Part shown: positions 1-11,983 of the stretch, piece by piece
Numbering within the stretch: position 1 is the stretch's first letter
Layout of the letters: each line of letters begins with the position of its first letter
NCBI RefSeq assembly: GCF_000264905.1
Contig: NW_006763141.1
Coordinates: 738,600-802,599 of the forward strand
Reading direction: 5' to 3'
From: Stereum hirsutum FP-91666 SS1
Taxonomy: Eukaryota; Basidiomycota; Agaricomycetes; Russulales; Stereaceae
DNA length: 64,000 nt
Notes under the pieces: model-generated
What the model saw: the letters and a program-made list of their open reading frames with translations, nothing else
Databases searched by the model: none
Told to the model about the DNA's origin: nothing
Program-made: the position numbers and the translations under genes

Positions 1-63
1 CTGGTATGTCTGCGCGATTGCAAAGGGCGCGAAGCCGATCGCGAGAGCGGCTGACGTTCGCAT
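1..63 (-). CDS. Secreted protein, N-terminus only (cut by left edge)
   Basis: Reading the minus strand from an ATG at 63, the 21 codons to the window edge give MRTSAALAIGFAPFAIAQTY followed by Q: a short basic start, a hydrophobic core (AALAIGFAPFAIA) and an A-x-A type signal-peptidase site before QTYQ. This is a classical secretory signal peptide, so the product probably enters the ER and is secreted. A TATA-like stretch (tatataag on plus, near 221) lies about 160 bases upstream of the ATG. The mature protein lies outside the window, so no family can be named. The call rests only on the signal peptide and the open frame to the edge. Confidence 0.5.
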   Translation of the reverse strand, partial: MRTSAALAIGFAPFAIAQTYQ

Positions 64-1465
64 TATAATGAGTGAAGCAAGCGGTCTTGTATCAGAAAAC
101 TTGTCTAATGAGGGCCAGACAAAAGACTGGGACAGCAGAACAGCGGCAAGCAGAGACGACGAGAGCAAGAGGCAAAGGAAAGGAAGGGGGGTAAACACGA
201 GCGTCACGTCCGCCTTGCAATATATAAGATTCGTAACTGATCGAGGAACCGGGTCGTAGAGGCGGTCGAATCCACTATGTCATCCGAAGCAAGCCCCCTC
301 CACACCCGAGCGGGAGAGACTCAAGTGACACCTACAATCAAACAAACTCACTCACACTCTTAGCCAAGAATACACCACAAGGTTATCCTGAGCACAAGAT
401 TTGATCACGTCGCTTCACAGAATGAAGATGTCCCACAAGCCCAAGGATCGCTTCGCCTCGCAGGCAGGCCGAACAGAAGGCTGCCACTGGCATCGGAAAA
501 AGTTGCATGGACTTCGTAAGGATCGTCTGTTTCCGTCGCCCTCTTCGTTTCCAGCGACTGCGCTACAAGCTTCCATCTCCTGCAGTTGGCCTCCCCTGAT
601 GCTTCCATCCCCTGGTACCGTTTGCCAAAAAAAGCCTCATCCTGAGCCATTTCCTTCCTGATCTAGGCTCCACAGACCCAGGAAGAAGCCACTCAAGATC
701 ACCACGGTTATCTGCCAGTTGATCCATGACGCTGTCGAAGGTTCAAGATGATAATCCATAATGGCAGAACGCGAGTGGTTCCCAGAGCTGGAAGAGGACC
801 ACACGCTACCTGAGGGTCTATCGAAGCTCACGAGCCCAAGACGACTATCACACGACCTGGACCTCGCTGGCTGCCCGTGGAAACATCGCATAAAGCATCA
901 GTGGCGAGGTCGGATCCCGCTGTTTCTTGTGGCCTTCTCGGTGACACAGCGCACCCGAAGCAGAAAGACAAGCGTGGTGACAGATAGTGTGACGCAGAAC
1001 GGATGGAGTTCGAGTTGGACAAGTAAATGGACTAAAAAGGAGAACGACGATCGCCTCGCCACGAAGTCCGAGGCCCGTCGGGGCCGTGAGCCAATGGGAT
1101 GGCTCGTTTTCTCGCTTTCCCTTCCGGAGAATGCCAGTTTGCGGAGAGCCTCGTCAGAGTTGTCCGCTTGCAGTTGGTTCAATGTCCATAATTATGTGAG
1201 GTAGACTTGCTTTCTAGGCCTCAAGTGCGTATCTTCGCTCTTCGGAACGAACTGTACTGTCACGCTCTTGCTCTTGTGTGGTATCAAGACGAAGAAAGAG
1301 CTTAGAGAAAGAAAGAACATTACACAGCAAGGATACATCAATAATTCCGTCCATTTGCCATCAAACCGAACATCCAAACACCTACTTCGTGAAACAAATC
1401 TCCACTTCTCGAACAACAGAAAAATCGAAAAAAAAACACCAACAAAAAGCTCGTCTACCCTCAAA
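64..1465. other. Intergenic, no gene recognised
   Basis: This 1.4-kb stretch lies upstream of the left-edge secreted protein and downstream of the AP-1 beta gene. Open frames of 60-147 codons occur on both strands, but they show no recognisable domain, splice-supported continuation or sensible composition. It presumably carries the promoter of the left gene and the 3' region of the adaptin gene. Confidence 0.5.
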
Positions 1466-4400
1466 CTAGAAAAGACCCAACAGGTCCTCCTGCGGGTTCT
1501 GCGTCGCCGTCGTCGGTGAAACGACCCCATTACTCTGCATCGGCGCCTGCTGCGTCGAAATCGGTGACATAACCCCCATCCCACCCATCCCTCCATTCAT
1601 GCTATTCATACCATTAACGGGCGACGGAGCGCTCCCAATCCCCGTACTCCCAAATATCGACACCAAATCGTCCAACGGGTTGCTCGACGTCCCGGCCAAC
1701 AAGTTCGCCGCCGCAGGCGTCGACGTGAGCGCCTGCACCTGCGTGGCCGCCAATCCCGTAGGCTGAGAGCCAAGCCCGCCTCCGTCGAGCGACGAGGGCT
1801 CGTCGTCGAAGTCGAGCAGGTTTTCGGCTTGTTGGCCTGCGGCGACGGTTTGAAGGGCTTTTTGTGTGGCGGCGCGGTCGTCGGATGGGCTGTATCGTGT
1901 TGCAAGAGTAAATCACAGACTTAGTTGACGGACGATTTGAGGAAATGAAAGGTAGAGGAAAACGTACTCGGCACCACCCTTCTTCCCCGCAACCGCCTCG
2001 GCACCGACCCTTCCCAACCCAATGAACGTCTCAGCAGGCTTATGGTACACGCTCGCCAGGTTCGAGATTTCGCCGATCAGCTCGTTCAGCAGTACGGGCG
2101 AGACGGTCGTTTGCGGGAGCGATATTGGTGGCCGGTGCGCAAGGACGACGCTCTGTTTTCGTGTTTTTGTATTTCCGTGTGCGATGTGCGCGTGAGGGTG
2201 GGTCGGTTATTTCGGGATTTGAGTTGGATTTTGAGGTTTCGATGGAGTTAGGGTTCCGAGCGTGAGGGTGGTGGGATGGTACACGGGGTCCATGTTGTGA
2301 TGCATGTCAGAATGCGAAGGTGCACGGGTAAAAATAGGAATAGGGAGATAAAGTTAGCGTGGGGTAATAACAGAGCGGGGCGTGATCAGACGCAAGAACA
2401 GATATCGATCCGTATTTTTCCCGCCAATTCCAAAATAAAACCAAAAGAGCGACAGGAGAGCAGGGGGTAGGAAGACAGTAAAAGTGGAGATGAAAATATA
2501 CGTGGCACACGAGGAGCCGAGATCACCGAGGCACTTGTGCTCTGGAGAAATGGGAAGTGCGGTAATGACGGTGATTGCAATGGAGTGGCATATCATATAC
2601 AGGCATGGACGTGTGGTGTGGAGACTTCTGATATAATGCAGGATGAACATAGCACGCACCTTCGCAGCACCTGGGTCCGTAGATAGTAGCCGCCAGTAAA
2701 TATACGCCCGATCCCTCACATCCGGAGAATCACAGTCTTTCGTCGCAGTATTGAGCACGCTTTGGACGAGACCTTGTGATGTGTCGGGTTTATAGAGGAA
2801 GAGCTTGACGACGGCTGTTAGAGTTTGGAGTTGAACCTGCAGTGAAACACAAGTGACACGTCAAATCGATACTGACGCCAAGGCGAGGGGAGAACGAACG
2901 GAATACGACTCTTCCGTAAATGTCTCGACGAAAATACCCAGCAGCTCATCCGCATTATCGATCTTATTCGCATACTCTCCGATGATCCATATGAGCGACG
3001 CTTTCGCCTCTGGTTCGTCCAACTCTTCAAGGTTGGCGCATAATGTGGGGATGACACCTTCGTACGTTGAGGGGTATCGTCTGAAGATATCCTGGAGATC
3101 GTATAGGTTAGCGGTATGGTTATGGCCCAATGTCTCGAAGAGGGTACCTTCATGACAACCACAGCTTCCTGCACCACATAGCTGACCCGTGTAGCAATTA
3201 AGTCAAGAAGGACGTTTACGCATCGCTCGGCCGCTACGTCAATCTTGATAGCCGCCTGCCCAATGGCCTTAATACTTCTCCGCACAAAGTCAACGTCCAC
3301 CTCCGACGCATACCTGCCAAACGCCGCCTCAAAGTCAGTAGCTACTCGACGTGGATGTTGGGATTGAGATGTGAGGGAGAGGAACTAACGCACTCCTTGA
3401 GCTCAGAAAGCAATGCATCGACGTTATTCTCCCCCGCCAACCGCACCATAATGTCCAACTTCTCCACCTTCACGTAGAGTGGGTCATTATACTTGCAGAA
3501 GAATACCCTCATCTCGTTACTCAGAATATCCGACCTCTTTTGCAACAACAGGTTGATATTCCTGAGAGCCACCCACTGTACCTCCGGCGGACTACTCAAC
3601 AGAGTAACAAGCGGCGGAGCCATCTTGCGCACGAGCTGTTTGACGAGCTCCTCGCGGCGTACGCCCCGCATGTGAATCATAATGACACGTACGGCACCGA
3701 GTACGACAGAGCCGTTGACGTGTTGGAATTGAGGGACGACGCGCTCGCAAATGTGTTCTGATTCTTTTTCGTCCGTGGCGGTGTAGCGTGCGAGGACAGA
3801 CAGGATGGCGACACGGCCCCATTCGGAACATTCGTTGAGTGCGATGAGGAGTTTATTGAGGATGGTAGAAGTAATGGTGAAGAGAGCGGGGTCGGGAGTT
3901 GTGGATGAGGAGGGTACGGCGGTGGCGGCAACGTGGATGTCCGAGAGCGCTGTGACGGTGTTCGCCACGACCTGTAACTCTGTTCAGTCTCATCTGCTCC
4001 GGTCAGAAAGAGATGAAGTGCACACACCATAGGATTACTATCCGATATCATATCATGCAACTGCTCCAAGAACCCATTCTCCAGCACCAGCTCGGGTTTC
4101 AGATCATACAGCTTCGCCACACACAGCGCCGCCGTCTTCCTCACATATGGGTTATCGTCCCGCAAGCATTTCTGCAACGGATCGCACAGATAGTCAATTA
4201 TCTTCTCGACGCGTATGCATCCCATGGTCCGGATAGCGAGCGCGCGGACGAGCGGGTTCGGGTCGTCCGAGTCTTTGACAAAGGTGTTGACGGCGAGAAT
4301 AACGAGTTCGGGCTGGGTTTTAGCATAGTTGATGAGGTAGAGGTAGACGAGCTTTTTTTGTTCGATGTCGTCGGTTTGCATATTTTTGAGCACGTCAGGG

Positions 4401-4726
4401 AAGAGACCACTGACATCTATGCAAAGGGTAGTGTACAGATGTCCATCATCCCGTCCCACGGAGGTCAGAAACGACGCTGAGGATGCTGGGGTAATGGAAC
4501 GCACCCTTCCCAACGGTCATGTTCGCAATGACGCGTTTGATAGCATCTTTCCGCTTGTCTTTATACTCGCTGTTCAGGTCAGCTCTGAGCTCGAAGTTCT
4601 CGCCTATGTAGTCAAAGATGATTGACAGAGGGGATTCCGGGAGTGCTTGCGCGTTAGCAACGGTTATTGGAGATGACGGTGAATCTCCCGACCTTTCTTC
4701 GGGGCTGCCCTTGCAAATACATTCAT
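1466..4726 (-). CDS. APL2: AP-1 complex beta subunit (beta-adaptin)
   Basis: Large subunit of a clathrin adaptor complex acting at the trans-Golgi network and endosomes. The start at 4726 reads [11 protein letters not shown] and runs, after an intron, into a helical adaptin trunk. Recognisable blocks include [66 protein letters not shown] and the hinge-proximal block [17 protein letters not shown]. The protein ends in a Ser/Gly/Met-rich tail closing with [10 protein letters not shown] and has no obvious ear domain. At roughly 730 residues it is close to yeast Apl2, which is also ear-poor. Several introns are 50-100 nt, but one (about 2153-2659) is about 507 nt. AP-2 beta is the alternative; the short length and missing ear favour AP-1. 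Confidence 0.88.
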
Positions 4727-5146
4727 GATGGGCAGTCAGACAAAGGAAACGAGCGGAAGTAGAGTATAAGTAGTGGAACAGTCGAGAGTGCGTATGCTCA
4801 AAGCTGATTGTGGCCCACGAATTGGATGGGGCAGCTTATGTAATTGCATGTTGGCGCCACTGTGGCAATCGTACAAAGAACGACCTCGGTTTGGCTCGCA
4901 TGCGACATCGTCGAAACTGTCAAGCATACTCTCATGGATGATTCTTAAGCTATCCTTAAACAAACACTAATGAGAGGAGACGGGAAACCGTATACTGATG
5001 ACATTTCCGTCATGCAGAACTAAGGAGCTTGTAACATCATACAACAGAGAAACCGTACACACTCCAAATCATTCCTGCCTTGTTCGATCCCTTGACCTCG
5101 CCACTTCCCTTCCACTTCTCTACTACCACCATCTCGGCCTCCACGC
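4727..5146. other. Intergenic between adaptin and Ubp6 genes
   Basis: About 420 bases between the start of the minus-strand adaptin gene and the end of the minus-strand Ubp6 gene. It should contain the adaptin promoter. I see no coding exon or RNA gene in it. Confidence 0.5.
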
Positions 5147-7686
5147 TCAAGCCAGCGACTTCGTCCTATACAACAGCACATACGCACTCGCGTCCTCCCC
5201 TCCTCCATCCAACGTCCCCAACTTCTCAGCCGGGAATACTGACACCTTCTCGTCATCGAATTTATACCAATCCTCGTCACCTTCCTCCAAACCGCCTATC
5301 ACACCTGGTGCGGAGGAGGAGGAAGAGGCCGCAGGGATGGAGGGATGGAAAACGGATCGTTTGACGAAGCCGATGTAATGCCCTGCGTCGGCGGCAGCGC
5401 CTTTGTGGGTTATGATGGCTAGTGCAAACCACAATAAAGTATTCAGTCCGGAGCACAAGGCACAGAAGAGGGATGATGATAGTACGCACCAACCAGCTCG
5501 TACAGTCCTGTCTCACTACTTCCGACATCATCCCTCACCTCCGGATCAACTAACTGCTCTAACTCCCTCCTCTCCTTCTCCCTCGCCCTCTCCTCCTCAG
5601 TCATCGTCTCCTCCACAGCATTCTCGCCCGTCACCATCTCCGCATCCGCATCCACAGTGGCTGCACCCTCAGCCATCTGTACGTCCCCACCATCAGGAGC
5701 GGTCGTCGTAGTCGTCGCAGTTGCCGATTCCGCATTGGAGGCAGAGGCAGAGGCAGATGCAGCAGCCTTTGACTGAGCCTCTTGTGCCTCTTTGGTACGT
5801 TTCCGGACTTTACGGCGTTCAGCGCGCTCTTTCTCGATCTCTTTCAGACGGCGGGATGCAGGGAGGAGTTTCGTCTTGAGCTCATCCGTGGCGAGGTCGA
5901 GGGCGTCGAATTCGGTCGGGAACTTGACTTTGCGCTGTACATTGTCATCACCAGTCAGGTTCACGGATGCAGAAGAGTCAGCGCTACAGCAAAAAAAGCC
6001 AGAGGAAGGGAAGATTCAAAAGGCGTACCATGATCTTTGCCTTCTTGTTGATATCTCTCCTCCACGCGAACCTCACCATATGTACGGCGAGATATGCCGG
6101 TAAGCGAGCCAGACGTGACTTTTGAGAGTAGACGGCCTCGCGGTTAAGCGTCGGGGAGCGCTTCTCAATCTTCTGGTCCAGAGCCTGCACGATCCATGGA
6201 CAACATCACCCAAGGAGGATGAGCACGGGTCCAAAGCTCGATCGACGAAAAGAGACGGAGGGAAAGACGCACGTCCATGATGCCAGTATGCATATAATTC
6301 GTCGAGATAGAGATATTGCATTCGATCTTGAGGACGTCTTCGGTCGTGACACTCGGTGCTTCGTCGGGTGCTTCGTCACACTTAAGCCTATTTTATCGAA
6401 CCGCAACAACGTATAGAGTAAGTGTCAGTGCATCAAAATTGTGGCACATCAAGAAGAAGAAAGTATACGCACTCGCGGCGCATCTTGCCGGTCATGAACT
6501 GCTCGACGAAGTTGTTGTTGTGTGCGAGGGGACCAGGAAGACCTTTGACCGACTTCAGAGAATTGACGAGAGCAGTCCAGCATTCTTCCGCATCTACAAG
6601 CAGAGGTGAAGAATGAGCACATGTTGTCCTTTGCTCGTTCATACGCTCAAATTGAAAGTTACAGCGGTGCAGTGGCCTGTGCTTCACATTCCATAGAAGG
6701 AGAGAGAAAAATTCACCTTGCTGAGCGTACCCTCCCATATCCAAAATCCCATTTCCACCTTTCGAGCCCCTAGCCCGCTCTGCGAACTGCGGAGCCGCTT
6801 GTCTAAGCATCTGAAGGAAGCTAAAGGGAGTGACACCATCTGTTGTATTAGACATCGTGTTGTATAGATCACGAAGAGAACGCGGGAGTGTGTCTGAGGG
6901 TGTAGATCTGCAAGCAGGAAGGTGTGATTGAGTAAACATCGTTGTGTGGAGAACGTGGAAAGAAAAAACGTACGCGTTAAGAGCTGCCTGGAGTTCAGGA
7001 ATGGCACGCAAGGCTTGGACGGTCGCGTTCATGTAACATGTGTTGCCGAGACTGGGAGTAAGACAGGAGAAAGAGGATGTCAGGAGGATAGTCAAGCGAG
7101 TTCAAAGGAGTTCACTGACTTGCGCAATCCGACCGGCAAGGAGAGCTAAACCATCGACGACAAGTCCATCAATTAATGCAGTTCATCAAAAAAGAAAGGA
7201 TAAACGCACTGCTTTGGCAAGCTCAGCGTCGTCCATATCCTCGAGGAAGACAATCGGCTTTTCTGGTGGCTTAGGAAGTTCTCCAGCGGCACCGATGACC
7301 ATAAAGGTTTGGTTCTGTGGAGTGGCGCATTAGTGAGCAATGCAGCTCAAAGGCAGGAAGGATCAAACGTACCTCCTTAGGACCAATCTTTTTCCAATCT
7401 GCATCATCCTGCACTTCAAAGTCAACATACAGCGAGTGTGGCCCAACCCGACTGACGAACCTTGAGCATCCCGCCTTTCACCATAACCTATGAGGTTATA
7501 ATGGCGATATAAGCAATCACCATAGGCACGAAACAGTGAAGAAACCCGGCCCACCTTCATCCTATCCATCGGCACACCAGTCTTCTGGTAGATCTCCTCC
7601 TTGAAAGCCAATGGTGGCCGTGCTGTGTCCAGAGTCAAATCGTACACCTTCCCCGCATGCTTGATATGCACATTCAACGTCGACAT
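5147..7686 (-). CDS. UBP6: Proteasome-associated ubiquitin C-terminal hydrolase, Ubp6/USP14 type
   Basis: Cysteine deubiquitinase (peptidase family C19) that trims ubiquitin chains at the 26S proteasome. It begins MSTLNVHIKHAGKVYDLTLD, an N-terminal ubiquitin-like domain of the kind Ubp6/USP14 uses to dock on the proteasome. The Cys box follows (LGNTCYMNATVQALR), then the QQDAEECW stretch split by an intron, and near the C-terminus the His box (DAGHYIGFVKR) and WYKFDDEKVS. It ends SAYVLLYRTKSLA. Between the catalytic boxes (about 5520-5865) lies a charged and Ala/Ser/Thr-rich, probably disordered insert including a ten-residue Ala/Ser run (AAASASASAS). Many short introns interrupt the gene. 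UBL plus UBP order makes the family assignment strong. Confidence 0.92.
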
Positions 7687-7984
7687 TTTCTTCAAAGATA
7701 CAGTGAGATATCCTCTATAATCCGATGATGAAAAGCAGTAATCTGAGCTCGTCAAAGTAAGACGGAGGAAAATGGAGAAGACGAACGCGTCACCGCGTCT
7801 TCTTCGTTGGGTGGCAATTTGCAAAGACGTGACGCGTCCTCGTTGGTGGCGTGGGACTTAGGGTTAGGGGCTTTCCATAAGAACAGCGGCGAACTTGAAC
7901 GTTCTTGAAAGCTTAGACCTTGACCTCGACGATGAGTCGACGGGATTCGGTCTTTCGTCAAAATCCTACGACTCACTCTCACAA

Positions 7985-8252
7985 TCACTCCAGATATTGA
8001 TGTTTAGCAGCTTCTGAACGCTGATAAACCCGTGATGCCAGAGCAGATAGCCATCCAGGAGGTGTCAATATCTTCAGCACCGTCGTGCACGTATCGTGGC
8101 GAGTGGAATAAGCCATTGTTCTTTGCTCGTGGGGATAATGACCAAATTTCTTCTTTTGCACCCGATTCTGAATCGACGGTGTCAGTTCGCTAGCAGGGGT
8201 TTCATGTGCAAGTATTATACTTAATCTCACGTACTGGATGCTTACCGTTCAT
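7985..8252 (-). CDS. Possible very small two-exon gene, hypothetical
   Basis: An ATG at 8252 is followed after seven bases by a good donor (gtaagc), and a good acceptor (gattcag) lies near 8168. Spliced, this gives a peptide of about 56 residues starting MNESGAKEEIWSLSPRAKNN, ending at about 8000. In another frame the second exon also carries an open frame starting MAYSTRHDTCTTVLKILTPP and ending KHQYLE at 7985, which looks amphipathic. I cannot tell which, if either, is translated. It sits between the Ubp6 start and the divergent BAP31-like gene, so it could equally be a transcribed leader. No family recognised. Confidence 0.25.
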
Positions 8253-8556
8253 GATGTACCTATTCTTTTTTCGGTTACGTCTACGATATGTGCTTTCTTT
8301 TGCGACTGCCGAGAGTAATATTTCGACTACAATTCGTCTCGGGCTCAATTTATTATAATAAGTGATGTGTGGCACCAGCTTGAAAATGGAAATTCGACTT
8401 GGCTGTGTGGCACCCCAGGTTGAGTGACGTCACGCCGCAAAGACACGTATAAACAGTGCGCGGCGGTTCTGCGCCTCTTCATCAATCTCAACCTCTTCTC
8501 CTCGCTTCTCTCTCCAAAACCTCAACACCTCAATTGTGTCCCATTGAACGCACAAA

Positions 8557-9700
8557 ATGACGATCTAGTTTGTATTCAGCTTTATTTTGAAAATATAAAA
8601 CAGAAAGTACTGACTTTCATCGTGCTCGCGTGCACCGTTCTATGTTGCAGCTACTCCCTCACCTTCCTCCTACTCGCGGCCGAGATGGTCACCTTCTGCA
8701 TCTTTGTCATGCCATGGCCCTATCAAATCCGCAAGAAGCTCTTCCACTTCCTCTCGGAAAGCAAAATCGTCGCGAAAGTCGCCTATGCACTCAAAATATC
8801 ATTCATGTTCGTCGCCTTTGTTCTGTTGTCCCTGTCCCCGCTCCACGCATGTCAAAGCGGAACGCTGACGTGTTATTTCCTTCGTGCCGCGTCATCGCGT
8901 TTTGATAAACGTGTTGGTGATACTATAGATTTATATTCATTTTGTTCGTGGATGCAACGCAGAGGATGTTCAGAGTGACGAGCGAGGTCGAACTCGCAAA
9001 GTCCGGAGCGTCGGGTATGCAGGACGTTCGCACAGAGACGAACTTTGCTGCTCGTAAATTCTAGTAAGTAATGCGACTTGACCACGTATACCTTTTGATG
9101 CTGACCGGAGCTGCTGCGCCTTTGATTGCGATGCATCACATAATAAAGCGCCCAACGCAATACCTACCTCACCGGCTTCTGTCTCTTCCTCTCCCTTGTC
9201 CTCACCCGCACATTCTACATTATCCAAGAACTCATTCACACCCAGGAAGAATATGGCAAACTGAAGAACGCCGTACGTTGTCATTTCTTTCTCGTTACGA
9301 GTGTCTCGTTTGAACGGATATTGATGACATGGTGTACATTTGTCTCGGTTGTGTCCAGACTTCGAGCAAGTCGCGCGGCGACCTCGCTTCCGGCGACCAG
9401 TCCAAGCAAATCGAGGATCTTAAACGTCAGCTTGCTGAGTCCCAAAAGTCTGGCCGTGATTTTGGTATGTTATTGCCTTATATTTCACTACCCCCTCATC
9501 CATCTCGTCTACCTCACCGTCTACTACGTTGTGTCTGTTCTGCTCGTGTGTCAGATGGGAAATAGTAATGACCGCTGTTCGTTATCACATCTTTAGAAAC
9601 CTTGAAGAAGCAGTCCGCACAACAAGCCGCCGAGTACGACAGGCTTGCTGAGCAGTACAACAAGGAGACTGGCAAGACATCGAACAAGCGTGTAGACTAA
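8557..9700 (+). CDS. BAP31/Yet3-family ER membrane protein
   Basis: Homologue of B-cell receptor-associated protein 31 and yeast Yet1/Yet3, multispanning ER proteins involved in membrane-protein export and quality control. Exon 1 is only 11 bases (ATG ACG ATC TA, 8557-8567); exon 2 resumes at 8651, giving MTIYYSLTFLLLAAEMVTFC. Family blocks follow: VAKVAYALKISFMFVA, then VDATQRMFRVTSEVELAKSG, RTETNFAARKFY, QRNTYLTGF and FYIIQELIHTQEEYGKL. A C-terminal coiled coil follows (KQIEDLKRQLAESQK, ETLKKQSAQQAAEYDRLAEQ), ending TSNKRVD with no classical KKxx signal. Three hydrophobic segments plus the coiled tail fit the family, and length (about 200 residues) is typical of fungal Yet proteins. Confidence 0.9.
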
Positions 9701-11983
9701 ATTCATCGTGCACGAAACACCGTCTCGCTCTCGGATCATCTCGGTTGTTCAACTTCCTGAGTGAGTGGTGATCGTTGACTTGTGATGAAGAATGGACGAC
9801 GTCGGACCGTGGGCTGTTTCAATGTGTTGATGGAGACAGCATCGCGGGGAAAGTCGTGGTTGGGCGTCTCAATCCATAATAGGGATATCTGATCAATGTG
9901 CCGTATACTTTATGTTCAAATTGTTGGGCTCAACCCCCGAATCAATGTATTCTTGCCTCTCGTCCACCACAGGGCTTGCTTACTCTCATCAACAGGCCTG
10001 GACCATATACTTGCTCTTCCAGTGCGAAGATCCTGTGTCTTTCTGCTAGATGTGTGTTGGACAGCGACAACATTGACGGTTAGGTCAGTGTCAGTGTCTT
10101 GAATTTCGCCCCCATCCATGCTGATAGTCATATATAGTTAGCTTTTCCAAAGACTCTATTTACGCTCCCCTGTGAGAAACAGCGCCGTTTCATGTCTGCG
10201 TGGTTAACGTTGGTGGGATACGGCAGTGATGTCACTGTGCGCCTCTATGCTCTGCGATCAAGGTCGAGATAGAGGACTGTCGATAGCAGCTGGAGAAGAA
10301 AATATTCCTTGCTGAGCAGTGGAATAGCGGGTATCTAGGTGTTGTCCGATGACCCTCAGAAGTTAACCTTAGACATCTCGTCATATGAGTTGAACCGGAT
10401 CTTACTTCCCATGAGCGAACCAGCAGACAGCCCGGTGCGTTCCGTCCTCCTTTCTGCAAACACGTTGGTGACATCCTCTTTGTAGCGGGAAGAAGGGTAC
10501 CCATAACTATGTCGAGTATGATAAAGAAGAGCGCATGAACGACCTGGCTTTGCGGTGTACCGTTGATCGAGAGGCCGCGTGTGGGTCGCTTTAAACACGT
10601 TGAATCCCGTAAGGTAATCATCAGTCGATTAGTCGACAAGACTAGACGTGAAATGTGAGGTGAGCAGTCAAGACTGTTATCTATGCACCTTCCAGCCGTT
10701 GACATATGAAAGGGAAGTCTCCATTCCCATTAACATTGTTGACACACCTCTGACTACCTCTGATTGTTCATCTGACAGGCTGAGCTCTCACGTTCAGCAC
10801 AGAAGAGCTCTCACATCCGGTCAAGGCGTCGCACACCTTCATATGCCCTGCGTATAAACAGGTTCGGTTGCTCCAAGTTCCTTAACACTGTCGACAACAC
10901 GCTTGGCCCACGTTGAAGCACAGAATCCCATTATACTTCAACGTTATTGTTGATCAGGAGGACGGCACTTATCTTGATGTAAGTTTCCATACATGAATAA
11001 CACCATGCGGCTGGTCTTATGAACTACCGTATTTTGGCCAAGGCTTGCGCGGAGTTTTTGTCAGCTCTGGGCCTCACTGCTGCTTCAGTTCTCCCAGTGT
11101 TCTTCCCGCGGCGTTCGCGTTGTTTTAATCGACTGCTCTCAATTACTCTGCTGTAAGCGCGACAGAATTTAACGCCAATCGTTTGTCGCCGTTGTAGTCC
11201 GAATCGGCCTGCGCGTTCAGGTGGAAGCAAATTCGCGCCCTGAGAACGTACCTTGAACGACATTTGAGCAGTTCACAAAACATGACTTCAGTCATGATCT
11301 CCAAACTTATAGACGACGGGGAAACCTACCGAAATATCACCCGCGGAAATGTCTTAGAACTTGTTATAGTCCTAACCGCCTAAATCCCGCGATAGTAATA
11401 TAGCTACGGCTTCCTTACCTCATGCCAAATCGAGGGTGGGCGATGCGCTCTATCCCACCCGGAGCGGTATGTCATATATTGACCCAACGTGTATGCAAGT
11501 ATTAAAGCTCTCCCGCTCCTTGCTGCTCCATAGTCACCAGCATTGTCTTTACCCCGAAGAGAACCCCTAGACAGTTATCCAACATGTTTGACTACTGTAG
11601 GAGGTGTCGTGTTTTACGATGGATCATGCTATGTTTGCACCATTTGAAAGAGTAAGCACCCAGGTTAGTAGCCTTATCTCTCAAGCTGAAATACCAATCA
11701 GGAGTATATTTGTGAGACCGTCTCGTGAAAAGTCAGACTACAATTAGGTTTCCGTTACGCTAGCGTGACAATTCTTATCGATCGGTTCTGACAAGTTGTT
11801 TGGGACAGGCATCCGTCTAGGTTCGTCCTCCCATTGCACTTGTCCAGTCCGCTCCACCCGGCCCGCGGGTCGGACTCGCGACTCGTTTCCTCCGCCGTAC
11901 GAGGTCTCCGGCTCGTAGCGGAAAACGAGGATTCCTCAAGCAAATACGACATACATACGACAAATTCTAACGTACTTTTTTCA
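9701..11983. other. Gene-poor stretch, nothing recognised
   Basis: About 2.3 kb between the BAP31-like gene and the first caspase-like gene. Only short, compositionally random open frames occur (for example 10232-10705 minus). No domain, repeat, tRNA or transposon signature is visible. The upstream promoter and any leader exon of the first caspase-like gene should lie at its right end. Confidence 0.5.

Noticed and set aside
10232..10705. Minus-strand 157-codon frame
   Set aside because: No recognisable motif, no splice context and atypical composition; likely chance.
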